NCBI RefSeq assembly: GCF_014649735.1 | Contig: NZ_BMTP01000011.1 | Coordinates: 1-64,000, forward strand | Direction: 5' to 3' | DNA: 64,000 nucleotides | DNA from: Streptomyces lavendofoliae | Lineage (GTDB): Bacteria > Actinomycetota > Actinomycetes > Streptomycetales > Streptomycetaceae | Part shown: positions 33,522 through 41,955 of the stretch, one piece after another | How positions within the stretch are numbered: the stretch's first letter is position 1 | Layout: every line of letters begins with the position of its first letter | Notes under the pieces: model-generated | What the model saw: the letters and a program-made list of their open reading frames with translations, nothing else | Told to the model about the DNA's origin: nothing | Databases searched by the model: none | Position numbers and translations under genes: made by a program

Positions 33522-34891
33522 GCGTCTCCGTCGTGCTGTTCACCGGTGACCTCCGACTGCACGACCACCCGCCGCTGCGGGCCGCGCTCGGCGGCGGCCG
33601 GCAGGTGGTGCCGCTGTTCGTCCGGGACGGCGCCATCGAGGCGGCCGGCTTCGCGGTGTCCAACCGGCGGGCGTTCCTCGCCGACTGCCTGCGGGACCTC
33701 GACGAGGGCCTGCGCCGGCGCGGCGGGCGGCTGGTCGTCCGCTCCGGCGACGTGGTGCGGGAGACCTGCGCGGTCGCCGCACAGGCCGGCGCGGACGAGG
33801 TCCACATGTCCGGCGAGCACACCCGGCACGCCCGCCGCCGGGAGGACCGCCTGCGCGCGGCGCTGGAGGCGGACGGCCGGCGCCTGTACGTCCACGACGG
33901 CGTGGTGACGGCGGTGGAACCCGGCACGCTCACCCCGGCCGGGTCGGACCACTTCGCGGTGTTCACCCCGTACTACCGGCGCTGGACGGGCCACCGGCTG
34001 CGCGAACCCCTCACCGCCCCGCGCCGGGTGCCGGTGCCCGGCACGGTGACCTCCGAGCCGCTGCCCGCCCGCGCGGACGTGGACGGCACCTCCCCGGCGC
34101 TGGCGCCGGGCGGCGAGACGGAAGGACGCCGGCGCCTGGCCGCGTGGCTGCGCGACGGCGTGGACGCCTACGAGGGGCGTCAGGACGACCTGGCCGGTGA
34201 CGCCACCTCACGCCTCTCACCGCACCTGCACTTCGGCACCGTCTCGGCGACCGAGGCCGTCCACCGGGCCCGGTGCCACGGCGGCCCCGGCGCCGAGGCG
34301 TTCGTACGGCAGCTGTGCTGGCGCGACTTCCACCGCCAGGTGCTGGCCGCCCGTCCGGCCGCCGCCGTGCGGGACTACCGCACCAGGCACGACCACTGGC
34401 GCACCGAGAGGACCGCCGCCGCCGACATCGAGGCGTGGCGGCGCGGCCTGACGGGTTACCCGGTCGTGGACGCCGCCATGCGGCAGCTCGCCCACGAGGG
34501 CTGGATGCACAACCGGGGCCGACTGCTGACGGCGAGCTTCCTCGCCAAGACGCTCTACGTCGACTGGCGCGTCGGCGCCCGGCACTTCCTGGACCTGCTG
34601 GTCGACGGCGACATCGCCAACAACCAGCTCAACTGGCAGTGGGTGGCCGGAACCGGCACCGACTCGCGCCCCAACCGGGTGCTCAACCCGGTCGTCCAGG
34701 GCCGGCGCTACGACCCCGACGGCGCCTACGTGCGCCGGTGGGTGCCCGAACTCGCCGGCGTGGAGGGCCCGGCCGTCCACGAGCCCTGGAAGCTGCCGCA
34801 CACGCGCCGCGCCCGCCACGACTACCCGGATCCGGTCGTGGACCTCGCCGAGGCCCTCGCCCGGTTCAGGCGGGCCCGGGAGCGGGACTGA
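33518..34891 (+). CDS. phrB: Class I cyclobutane pyrimidine dimer photolyase
   Basis: 457 residues. Light-driven repair of pyrimidine dimers with FADH-. The N-terminal antenna-binding alpha/beta domain begins SVVLFTGDLRLHDHPPLRAA. The C-terminal FAD domain has TSRLSPHLHFGTVSATEAVH, LCWRDFHRQVL, TGYPVVDAAMRQLAHEGWMH NRGR and DGDIANNQLNWQWVAGTGTD SRPNRVLNP. The Asn-rich FAD/lesion pocket is intact. It is coupled to the SDR gene and overlaps litR at the 3' end by 26 bp. Light regulation through LitR/LitS is expected. Confidence 0.94.
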   Translation: MSVSVVLFTGDLRLHDHPPLRAALGGGRQVVPLFVRDGAIEAAGFAVSNRRAFLADCLRDLDEGLRRRGGRLVVRSGDVVRETCAVAAQAGADEVHMSGEHTRHARRREDRLRAALEADGRRLYVHDGVVTAVEPGTLTPAGSDHFAVFTPYYRRWTGHRLREPLTAPRRVPVPGTVTSEPLPARADVDGTSPALAPGGETEGRRRLAAWLRDGVDAYEGRQDDLAGDATSRLSPHLHFGTVSATEAVHRARCHGGPGAEAFVRQLCWRDFHRQVLAARPAAAVRDYRTRHDHWRTERTAAADIEAWRRGLTGYPVVDAAMRQLAHEGWMHNRGRLLTASFLAKTLYVDWRVGARHFLDLLVDGDIANNQLNWQWVAGTGTDSRPNRVLNPVVQGRRYDPDGAYVRRWVPELAGVEGPAVHEPWKLPHTRRARHDYPDPVVDLAEALARFRRARERD

Positions 34892-36086
34892 GCCCGCGCG
34901 TCCCGGCCTGCCCCGGCCCCCCGTCGGGTCCCGGTGTCCCGGCGGGTCCGCGCGCGGGTGCGTGCCCCGGCGCCCCGGCCGGTGCGTGCGCCTGTGCCGG
35001 CCCGTGCGGTCCGGCCAGGGCGGACAGCGCCTCCCGCAGCGACAGCGGCCGGAGCACCCCGGCCGGCCGCGGCCCCGCCCATCCCGGACCCGCGGTGAGC
35101 ACCGCCGGGGCGTTCCTGGCGCCCCGCACACCCCAGCCCGTGGCGGCCAGGTCCCGCGCGAGCGGCACGTTGGCCGTCGAGCGCGACTGCGACCACAGCA
35201 CCACCGCGGCCGGCCCGGTCCGCCGCACCGCCGCGCCCAGGGCCTCGACCGGCACCGCCGCCCCCAGCATCCGGTACGGCACCCCGGCGCCACCCAGCCC
35301 GGCGGCGAGCGCCTCCAGGGCGAGGCAGTGCTGCTCGTCCGGTACGCAGGCGAGCAGCACGGGCCCGGGCGGCGCGGCGACCCCGGGGCGGGGAGCGGGG
35401 AGCGGCGTCACCCGGCGGAGCGCCGTCGACACGTGCCACGACAGGAGGTGCTCCACCTCCACGTACCGGTCGCCGGACGTCTCCCACGTCCGGCCCACCG
35501 CGTGCAGCACCGGGACCATCACCCTCTCCCAGGCGACGACGGGCCCGTGCCGGGCCAGGACGGCCTCCAGCAGGTCGTCCAGGGCCGGGGAGTCCAGCCG
35601 GACCGCCGCCCGCGCGAGCCCCCGGCACTCCCGGCGCGCCTCCTCCGCCGTCGGCCCTCCGTTCGCGTTCGGTCGCGCGCGGGGCGGGGCCGGCGGCCGG
35701 GGCAGCACCACGCCGTCGGTGCCGGCCGCACCGGGAGGGCCGTTCCGGGCGGGAGCGGGCCCGCCGCCGACGCCGGGCCCGTCGACGACACCGTGGACAC
35801 CGTGCGCGCCGTTGCCGCCGGGCCCGACGTCCCCGCCGTCCGCGTCGCCGTACCGTTCCCGCGCGGCACGGGCCGACTCTGCGGGCGGGAGCCCCGCGGC
35901 GGTCAGCCGGCACATCTCCCTCAGCACCGCGAGGTCGGCCCGCCGCCACCGGCGGTGGCCGCCGGTCCGCCGGTCCGCCGGCCCTATGCCGTACCGCCGG
36001 TCCCAGGAGCGCAGCGTCACCGGGGAGACGCCCAGCAGGCGCGCCACGGCTCCGGTGGTCATACCGGGCTCCGGGGAATCGTTCAC
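34866..36086 (-). CDS. litR: B12-dependent MerR-family light-responsive repressor LitR
   Basis: 406 residues. N-terminal MerR HTH: TTGAVARLLGVSPVTLRSWD RRYGIGP, with GGHRRW as the wing. A Gly/Pro-rich disordered linker (about 85-145) follows. The cobalamin-binding part has WETSGDRYVEVEHLLSWHVS (the W-x9-EH photoreceptor motif of CarH/LitR) and LACVPDEQHCLALEALAAGL with the His that ligates cobalt. Adenosyl-B12 photolysis releases DNA. A long Pro/Ala/Gly tail ends the protein. GTG 36086 is placed 6 nt after GATAAT, so it is likely leaderless, and a palindrome covers that -10. Confidence 0.88.
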   Translation of the reverse strand: MNDSPEPGMTTGAVARLLGVSPVTLRSWDRRYGIGPADRRTGGHRRWRRADLAVLREMCRLTAAGLPPAESARAARERYGDADGGDVGPGGNGAHGVHGVVDGPGVGGGPAPARNGPPGAAGTDGVVLPRPPAPPRARPNANGGPTAEEARRECRGLARAAVRLDSPALDDLLEAVLARHGPVVAWERVMVPVLHAVGRTWETSGDRYVEVEHLLSWHVSTALRRVTPLPAPRPGVAAPPGPVLLACVPDEQHCLALEALAAGLGGAGVPYRMLGAAVPVEALGAAVRRTGPAAVVLWSQSRSTANVPLARDLAATGWGVRGARNAPAVLTAGPGWAGPRPAGVLRPLSLREALSALAGPHGPAQAHAPAGAPGHAPARGPAGTPGPDGGPGQAGTRGLSPAPGPA

Positions 36087-36104
36087 GCATCGATTATCCG
36101 ATGC
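36087..36104 (-). promoter_or_regulatory. litR promoter -10 inside an 18-bp inverted repeat
   Basis: GCATCG-ATTATC-CGATGC. On the minus strand the centre reads GATAAT, a consensus -10, six bases before the litR GTG. The 6-bp arms directly flank the -10, a classic position for autorepression by LitR. Confidence 0.6.
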
Positions 36105-36222
36105 ACAAGCGTTGCGAGTTGCCCGGGTGATCTTGCTCTCCGCACGGTGGCCTCAGCGCGGTACCCCGGGCGCCGGAGGCGGAACGACCCGGGCTCCGCA
36201 CCGGTGCCGAGGAGCAGCCACC

Positions 36223-36813
36223 ATGACGGAGAAGACCGTTGTCACCGCCACTGTCACCGCCACGCGGCCGGGGCCGCCGGACGAGGACGTCGCCGAGCGG
36301 CTCGTCCGGGGCGAGGAGGAGGCGGTCACGGCCGCGTACGCCCGGTGGGGCGCCCTCGTCCACGGGCTCGCCCTGCGCGCGCTCGGCGACGCCGCCGAAG
36401 CCGAGGACGTCACCCAGCAGGTGTTCTTCGCCGCCTGGCGGGGCCGTGCCGGCTACCGGCCAGACCGCGGCCCGCTGTCCGCCTGGCTCGTCGGCATCAC
36501 CCGCCGCAAGATCGCCGACGCGCTGGCCGCCCGCACCCGACGGGCCGACCTCGCCGCCCGCGCGGAACGCGCGCGGCACACGGCCCCCGCCGCGCCCCGG
36601 CCCGAGGACGTCCTGGACCGGGTGCGCGTGGGTGAGGAGATGGCGCTCCTGCCGGAAGCCCAGCGCGTCGTCCTGCGCCTGGCCTTCTTCGACGACCTGA
36701 GCCAGGCGCAGATCGCCCGTCGCACCGGGCTGCCGCTGGGCACGGTCAAGAGCCACGCCCGCCGTGGACTTCACCGGCTGCGCCGACGCCTCGCACCGCC
36801 CGGCGCGTCCTGA
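36223..36813 (+). CDS. litS: ECF sigma factor LitS
   Basis: 196 residues. Region 2: RALGDAAEAEDVTQQVFFAA WRGRAGY with the Asp/Glu and aromatic residues for -10 melting. Region 4: ALLPEAQRVVLRLAFFDDLS QAQIARRTGLPLGTVKSHARR, a textbook ECF HTH. Divergent from litR as in the S. coelicolor light-response locus, where LitS drives carotenoid and photolyase transcription. GAGGAG precedes ATG 36223 at ideal spacing. No ZAS anti-sigma gene follows. A 137-bp divergent promoter is shared with litR. Confidence 0.87.
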   Translation: MTEKTVVTATVTATRPGPPDEDVAERLVRGEEEAVTAAYARWGALVHGLALRALGDAAEAEDVTQQVFFAAWRGRAGYRPDRGPLSAWLVGITRRKIADALAARTRRADLAARAERARHTAPAAPRPEDVLDRVRVGEEMALLPEAQRVVLRLAFFDDLSQAQIARRTGLPLGTVKSHARRGLHRLRRRLAPPGAS

Positions 36814-37060
36814 ACCGGGCCGCCGTGCCCGGATGCCCGGCCCCGGGCCGGCTGCCGCCGGGCACCGTCCGGAGCCGCGCCCGCCGAAGGCGGCACCGGT
36901 CCGCCTGCGGCACCGGTCCACCGGCCGCACCGGCCCACCTGCCGCACCGGCGCCTCGTACCGCCCGGATGCCCGGCGCCCGGCGGCGCCGGCTCCGCGAG
37001 CGGCGGCCTCGGCGCGATCCATGGCCGCCCGGCCGCCGGTGCGTCCCGGCCGCCGTGCCG

Positions 37061-37324
37061 TCAGCCCGACTCACCGCGCAGGTACTCGGTGAGCGCCTGG
37101 CCCGGCCGGAAGGCGGCGGAGCCGTCGGCGTGGTCGAACCCGCCGAAGCTGCCGAGCACCACCGACTCGCCTCCCGCCAGCGCCTCCGCGATCGTGCCCG
37201 GCCGCTCCACGGTCCCGAAGAGGGCGTCCACGACCCGCTCGACGTCCTCGGTGCGCAGCGGCCGGCCGGACTCCTCCGACGCGGCCTTCTCCGCGGTCGC
37301 CTCGATCAGCCTCGACTTGTCCAT
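37061..37324 (-). CDS. HU-like DNA-binding protein
   Basis: 87 residues. The HU fold is seen in DKSRLIEATAEKAASEESGR, VERVVDALFGTVERPGTIAE ALAGGESVVLGSFGGFDHAD and the C-terminal FRPGQALTEYLRG, which stands in for the usual arm and final helix. The long beta-arm motif (RKGRNPxTG) of classical HU is replaced by GSAAFRPGQ, so the arm is shortened. It could be a stress- or development-specific HU relative. Alternate starts (37333) exist; 37324 gives the standard MDKS-type N-terminus. Confidence 0.85.
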   Translation of the reverse strand: MDKSRLIEATAEKAASEESGRPLRTEDVERVVDALFGTVERPGTIAEALAGGESVVLGSFGGFDHADGSAAFRPGQALTEYLRGESG

Positions 37325-37403
37325 GTGCCTCACGTGTTCCCATCGGTCCGGAAAGCCGGCTGCGTACGGTCGCCGGTCCGTCCCAGCGTGACCGCCCGGC
37401 GCG

Positions 37404-37436
37404 CCGCCCGCACCCGGGGCGGGCGGGTGCGGGCGG
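37404..37436 (-). terminator. Hairpin after the esterase gene
   Basis: A 12-bp perfect stem (37404-37415 with 37425-37436) with a 9-nt loop lies 11 bp beyond the esterase stop at 37448, in its direction of transcription. Confidence 0.7.
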
Positions 37437-37447
37437 TGTACCGCCCG

Positions 37448-38710
37448 TCAGGGTGACGGGGCGACGGCGACGTGCAGCACGGCGTCGCAGTGCCCGATCG
37501 TCGCGGCGTCGAGCGGGAAGTACCCCTGTTCGGGGCGCACGTCCGTGCGGACGTCCCGTGCCGTGTCGCCCAGCGCGCCCATGAGCCGGCGTGCGTCGAA
37601 CAGGGCGCAGTTCCGCGCGGCCGGCCGCAGCGCGTCCTCGTAGGCGCCCGCGGGGGGCTCCGGCAGACCCAGCGCGGCGCTCGCCCCGAGGCTGCCGGCG
37701 ATGAAGGCGTAACCGTCGCCCAGCAGGGCGGCGGCGTTGGCCCCCGCGCTGAACCACGAGACGTCCGTGTCGCCCATCGCCATCGCGCTGGGATTCCGCT
37801 GGAGGTGGAGGTTGTGGGAGAACACCAGTGTGGGGCCGCGGCGCCGCTCGTGGGCCCGGATGTCCACCAGGTTCTCCACCATCAGGGCGTCCCGGACCGC
37901 GCAGATCCGGGCCAGGCGCTCGCCCGGCGCCGTCCGGTCGGCGAGCTGCGCGTGGTACCGCAACAGGCCCAGCGCGGCCCGCCCGTGCGTCTCGGCGTGC
38001 CGCCAGTCGTCGAGCGAGGTGGCCGCGACCAGCCGCGGCACGTGGGCGTGCAGGACGGTCAGCAGGTCGTCGGTGACGACCCGCAGCGCCGATGCCTCCG
38101 CCGAGGCGCCGGGGGAGCACTCGGCGTTCAGCACCGCATCGGTGGAGCTCCAGCGCGCGTCGTCCCCGAGGAGCCGCTCCAGGTCCGCCCGGCCGTGCGG
38201 GAAGGCGTCCGGCCCCAGGTGCTCGGCCAGATATCCGTGGAGGTGCCGCAGGTAGCGGCGGGGGCTGGGCGCGCTCATCGTCTCGGTCGGTGCGTCGAAG
38301 CCGTGGAACGCCACCTGTTCACCGGCCGGCCGGCCGTCGTTGTACGCGCGCAGCCAGGTCACCAGTTCGCGGTTGGCGGCCATGAGGCCGAAGTCGTGGC
38401 TGAAACCCTCGGCCATGACGCCGTCGAGTGTCCCGGCTCCGCCGCGGACGAACGCGTCGACACGGAGTCCGGCGATCCGGTCGGACTCCACCGCGAGGGA
38501 CCGGTAACCGTGCTCCACGAGCACCCGCAGCATGCGGTTGCGAAGGTGCCCGAAAGCCGGTTCGAAGTGCGTCGGCTCGCCGAACGCCAGCAGTTCCGGC
38601 GGTGCGTCGTGGGCCTCGAAGAAGACGGCCAGCGCGGCCGCGAGCCCCTGGCCGTCGTCGAGGCCGAACGCCCCGTGCACGGCGGAGGTGAGGGAGGAGG
38701 TCGAAGTCAT
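37448..38710 (-). CDS. Erythromycin-esterase family protein
   Basis: 420 residues, no signal peptide. Key family features: LLAFGEPTHFEPAFGHLRNR (GExxH metal/catalytic His), YRSLAVESDRIAGLRVDAFV (Glu), and VFSHNLHLQRN with the second His, all matching the Ere/EreA-EreB fold. True macrolide esterases share these residues, but most Streptomyces members have unknown substrates. It is divergent from the TioE-type regulator with a 76-bp gap containing an inverted repeat, suggesting it is the regulator's target. ATG 38710 lies 7 nt after TACGGT (leaderless). Confidence 0.83.
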   Translation of the reverse strand: MTSTSSLTSAVHGAFGLDDGQGLAAALAVFFEAHDAPPELLAFGEPTHFEPAFGHLRNRMLRVLVEHGYRSLAVESDRIAGLRVDAFVRGGAGTLDGVMAEGFSHDFGLMAANRELVTWLRAYNDGRPAGEQVAFHGFDAPTETMSAPSPRRYLRHLHGYLAEHLGPDAFPHGRADLERLLGDDARWSSTDAVLNAECSPGASAEASALRVVTDDLLTVLHAHVPRLVAATSLDDWRHAETHGRAALGLLRYHAQLADRTAPGERLARICAVRDALMVENLVDIRAHERRRGPTLVFSHNLHLQRNPSAMAMGDTDVSWFSAGANAAALLGDGYAFIAGSLGASAALGLPEPPAGAYEDALRPAARNCALFDARRLMGALGDTARDVRTDVRPEQGYFPLDAATIGHCDAVLHVAVAPSP

Positions 38711-38717
38711 GACCTTC

Positions 38718-38749
38718 ACCGTATCGTTGAACCAACGGTGTAAGGTTGG
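38718..38749. promoter_or_regulatory. Divergent promoter with MerR-type inverted repeat
   Basis: CCAAC-N8-GTTGG (38732-38749) sits between the two starts. TACGGT on the minus strand (38723-38718) serves the esterase and TAAGGT (38741-38746) could serve the regulator. TTCACC (38715-38720) is 20 bp before TAAGGT, the over-long spacer typical of MerR-activated promoters. Confidence 0.55.
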
Positions 38750-38786
38750 CCGGAATTTCCGACGGTCGGCACTGGGAGAACACGCC

Positions 38787-39536
38787 GTGAACCCTCAAAC
38801 GGCCGTGCAGGTCACGGGTGAGCGGTACCGCCCCGTGCACCTCGCCCGGGAGCACGGGATCTCCACCCAGGCGGTGCGCAACTACGAGCGCGACGGCCTG
38901 CTTCCGCCGGCCGGGCGCACCGCCGGCGGCTACCGCGACTACTCCGACGTGCACCGCCACGCCCTGGGCACCTACCTCGCCCTCGTCCCGGCGTACGGGT
39001 ACGCGGCCGGCGCCGAGATCATGCGGGCGGTCAACCGCGGCGACGTCGACTCCGCGCTCCGGGCCGTCGACCGCGGCCACGCCCAACTGCTGCGCGACCG
39101 CGAGACGCTCGACGCCGTCGAAGCCACCGCCGACGCCCTCGGCCGGGTTCCGGCCGACGGGCTCCCGGACCGCCCCCTGGCGATCGGGCACCTCGCCCAC
39201 CGGCTCGGCGTCTCGCCGGCGACGCTGCGGAAGTGGGAGCGAGCCGGGATCCTCCGGCCCGCGAGGGACCCCGGCACCGGACACCGCCGGTACACGCCGG
39301 GCGACGTCCGCGACGCCGAACTCGCCCACCTGCTCCGGCGCGGCGGCAACCCGCTCGGCCACATCTCGGCCGTCCTCGACCAGGTCCGGGACGCCGGCGG
39401 CCCCGAGCCGCTCGCCCGCTCGCTCGACGACTGGCGCCGACGGCTCACCGAGCGGGGCCTGGCCATGCTCACCGCCGCCGGAGCACTCGCCGCCTACCTC
39501 CGCCTCCTCGACGCAGCGCGCCACGGCGACGCCTGA
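38787..39536 (+). CDS. TioE-type transcriptional regulator with two MerR domains
   Basis: 249 residues. Two MerR helix-turn-helix units in one chain: the first, HLAREHGISTQAVRNYERDG LLPPAGR, and the second, IGHLAHRLGVSPATLRKWER AGILRPARD with wing GTGHRRYTPGDVRDAELAHL. A helical link (about 70-130) separates them. TioE-family proteins have this doubled design. The GTG start at 38787 follows GGGAGA. Divergent from the esterase gene, which it probably controls; an effector domain is not obvious. Confidence 0.85.
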   Translation: MNPQTAVQVTGERYRPVHLAREHGISTQAVRNYERDGLLPPAGRTAGGYRDYSDVHRHALGTYLALVPAYGYAAGAEIMRAVNRGDVDSALRAVDRGHAQLLRDRETLDAVEATADALGRVPADGLPDRPLAIGHLAHRLGVSPATLRKWERAGILRPARDPGTGHRRYTPGDVRDAELAHLLRRGGNPLGHISAVLDQVRDAGGPEPLARSLDDWRRRLTERGLAMLTAAGALAAYLRLLDAARHGDA

Positions 39537-39958
39537 TCCACCCGGCCGGAACGACGACCGGGACCGCGAGCCGGCCCTCCCGCAGGGCTGCCACCACCGC
39601 CGGCACCACCGATCGTGTCCGTGCGCGGGACGCGGTTCGGACCAGCGCCGCCGGCCACGGCACGGTCAGCGGCGTGTGCCGCGGACGCACCAGGAGATCG
39701 GCGACAAGCGCTGAGGTCCGCCACGCGACACCCCCGTCACCGGCTGGTCCGACGGTGCGTCACGGTGATACGGGGGCACGGGGACACGGGTGCACGGGCC
39801 AAGGGGGCGTGGGAGCGCCTCCCGTGCCGCCCGGGCCCCTGCCCCCGCGTGGCGGAGCGGGCGACCGGCGCAAGGGTGGCACGCGTACCGTTCCTCGGCC
39901 GGTCTCCCTCGCGCCGGGCGCTTGTCCGGCGCTCCGGCCCCGCACTACCGTGCCGGGT
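39537..39958. other. 422-bp gap with a clear promoter at its right end
   Basis: No frame with coding character in 39537-39958. I see no strong terminator or repeat. The right end holds the promoter of the next gene (39922-39951). Confidence 0.55.
39922..39951 (+). promoter_or_regulatory. Vegetative promoter giving a leaderless mRNA
   Basis: TTGTCC (39922-39927), an 18-bp spacer and TACCGT (39946-39951) precede a GTG 7 nt downstream (39959). The distance places the transcription start at the start codon. Confidence 0.7.
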
Positions 39959-40615
39959 GTGGATCTTTTCTCCCGCTCGTGGACGGCGTTGCGCACAGCG
40001 GTCGCCGAGCTGCCGGACGAGCACTTCGCACGGCCGTCCGGCTGCGCCGGATGGCTCGTCCGGGACCTGGTGTGCCACCTGGTCATCGACGCGCAGGACG
40101 TGCTGATCACCCTGGTGACCCCCGCCGGCACCGAGCCCACCCGCGACGCGGTGACCTACTGGGAGGTCGCCGGCACGCCGCCGTCCGGCGACGACCCGCT
40201 CGACGCGCTGATCGTCCGGCTGGCCGCCGCCTACGAGCGGCCCGGGCTGCTCAAGCACCACCTCGACGACGTCGGCTCGGCCGCCGGCCGCGCGGCCGGA
40301 CTCGCCGACCCGCGGCTGCGCGTCGCCACCCGCGACGTGGTCCTCACGGCCGGCGACTACCTCTCCGCGTACGTCCTGGAATGGACCCTGCACCACCTCG
40401 ACCTGGTCGCCCACCTCCCGGACGTCGCGGGTCCGCCGCCGGAGGCGCTCGCCCGGTCGCGAGGGATGCTGGAGTCGATCGCCGGGACCGCGTTCCCCCC
40501 GTCGCTCTCCGACCGGGACGCGCTGCTCGTCGGCACCGGACGGCGCGCCCCGACCGGCGCGGAGCAGGCCGCTCTGGGCGAGCTGGCCGGAAGACTGCCG
40601 TTCGTCCTGGGGTGA
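39959..40615 (+). CDS. Mycothiol-dependent DinB-fold protein (maleylpyruvate isomerase N-like)
   Basis: 218 residues. The N-terminal DinB-like helical bundle begins LFSRSWTALRTAVAELPDEH, with GCAGWLVRDLVCHLVIDAQD as the conserved W-x-V-x-D-x-V-x-H-L segment of mycothiol-dependent enzymes. The later His in LEWTLHHLDLVAHLPD completes the metal-binding set. It is probably a mycothiol-dependent transferase of unknown substrate. GTG 39959 is fixed by the leaderless promoter 7 nt upstream; an in-frame GTG three codons earlier would fall in the -10. Confidence 0.82.
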   Translation: MDLFSRSWTALRTAVAELPDEHFARPSGCAGWLVRDLVCHLVIDAQDVLITLVTPAGTEPTRDAVTYWEVAGTPPSGDDPLDALIVRLAAAYERPGLLKHHLDDVGSAAGRAAGLADPRLRVATRDVVLTAGDYLSAYVLEWTLHHLDLVAHLPDVAGPPPEALARSRGMLESIAGTAFPPSLSDRDALLVGTGRRAPTGAEQAALGELAGRLPFVLG

Positions 40616-40731
40616 CCGCGTCCGCCCGCCGGACCCCCGGCCGGGCCCAGGGCCCGGCCGGACCCGGGCGACCTCGACGGGCGCGGGCGCCCGTGAACTC
40701 GGCCCGCCGGTGCCGTGGTTGGATGACGCGC

Positions 40732-41328
40732 ATGGACGTTCCCACGGTGGAAGACATCCGGGCCCTGCACGCCAGGCACGCTCCGAGCGACGAGGCATTC
40801 CGGCTCGTGTTCACGCACTGCGAGATCGTGTGGCGGGTCGCGGAGCGACTGATCGCCGCCTCGGGGCACGACGTCGACGCCGAGCTGGTCCGGGCCGGAT
40901 GCCTGCTGCACGACATCGGGGTCTACCGGCTGTACGACCCCGAGGGACGCCTGGACGGCAGCGGTTACGTCCGGCACGGGGTGCTGGGGCACGCGCTGTT
41001 GGCGGAGGAGGGATACCCGGAGGCGCTGTGCCGCTTCTGCTCCTGCCACACCGGTGTCGGGCTGACCAAGGAGGACGTGCTCCGCCAGGGGCTTCCCGTG
41101 CCGCCGTCCGACTATCTGGCGGTCACGCCGGAGGAGCGGCTGGTGATGTACGCGGACAAGTTCCACAGCAAGACCACCCCGCCGAGGTTCGTCTCCCCGG
41201 ACACCTACGCCGCCTTCGTACGCCGGTACGGGGAGGACAAGGCCGCCGCGTTCCGGGCGATGCGCGCCGTGTTCGGCGAGCCGGAGCTGGGAGACCTGGC
41301 GGCTTCGTACGGTCACGCTCTGACCTGA
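40732..41328 (+). CDS. HD-domain phosphohydrolase
   Basis: 198 residues. The HD pattern is complete: FTHCEIVWRVAERLIAASGH (first His), GCLLHDIGVYRLYD (HD pair) and VRHGVLGHALLAEEGYPEAL, with CRFCSCHTGVGLTKED and a later YADKFHS Asp. HD proteins of this size remove phosphate from nucleotides or second messengers; the substrate is unknown. ATG 40732 or the ATG at 40723 could start it. A stand-alone gene. Confidence 0.86.
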   Translation: MDVPTVEDIRALHARHAPSDEAFRLVFTHCEIVWRVAERLIAASGHDVDAELVRAGCLLHDIGVYRLYDPEGRLDGSGYVRHGVLGHALLAEEGYPEALCRFCSCHTGVGLTKEDVLRQGLPVPPSDYLAVTPEERLVMYADKFHSKTTPPRFVSPDTYAAFVRRYGEDKAAAFRAMRAVFGEPELGDLAASYGHALT

Positions 41329-41399
41329 GCGGGGCCTCGTCCCGTCCGCGCGCCCCGGAGCGCGCGTGCCGGACGGTGGCCGCGTCGGCCCGAGGTCGC

Positions 41400-41801
41400 T
41401 CAGGCGGGCTCCGGGAGCGGCGCGCCGAGGTGGGCGACGACGCGCCGGCGCAGCAGGAGGTAGTCCTCCCAGCGGCGGGGGAGGGGCCCCGGCGGACGCT
41501 CGACGACCCGGGCGGCCGTGAGGGTCTGTCCGGCCCTGAACTGCTCACGCGTCAGGTCCAGTTCCACCCCGCTCGGCAGCCGGTTCCACCAGTGGAAACC
41601 GTGTCGCGTCCCGCCGAGGTGGACCTCGCCGACCACCAAGTCGCCGCCGAAGACGTCGTTGACGAGCAGCGCGGTGATGTCGCAGTGCCCCCAGGCCGGA
41701 TTGTCCGGCTCCCAGGAGGGCCGGTCGTCGGGCGAACAGGTGTCGGCGGCCCAGCCGGCTCGCAGGGCTCCGTCGAGGTCGTGCAGACTCCACGCGGTCA
41801 T
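41400..41801 (-). CDS. YunG-family protein
   Basis: 133 residues. PDNPAWGHCDITALLVNDVF GGDLVVGEVHLGG and HGFHWWNRLPSGVELDLTRE QF are hallmark YunG segments, with a G-H-C-D (possible Cys-His nucleophile pair) and a later H-x-WN. The fold resembles papain-like or transglutaminase-like folds, but activity is unproven. It is divergent from the next gene (155 bp). Confidence 0.83.
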   Translation of the reverse strand: MTAWSLHDLDGALRAGWAADTCSPDDRPSWEPDNPAWGHCDITALLVNDVFGGDLVVGEVHLGGTRHGFHWWNRLPSGVELDLTREQFRAGQTLTAARVVERPPGPLPRRWEDYLLLRRRVVAHLGAPLPEPA

Positions 41802-41955
41802 GCCGTCAGCATGGCACCCGGCGCTGACAACACGGCCGCCGGCCGGACGCCTCGCGCCGGGCGGAGAGCGTGAACGGGGTGCGGGGCCGGCCCGGGGCGG
41901 GCAACATCCGCAGGACGGACAAGGCGGGGGAACAGGGCATGGGGAAGGGGACGCC

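Noticed and set aside
39615-40106. 163-residue frame before the DinB-like gene
   Set aside because: Arg-rich, overlaps the real gene out of frame, and spans its promoter.
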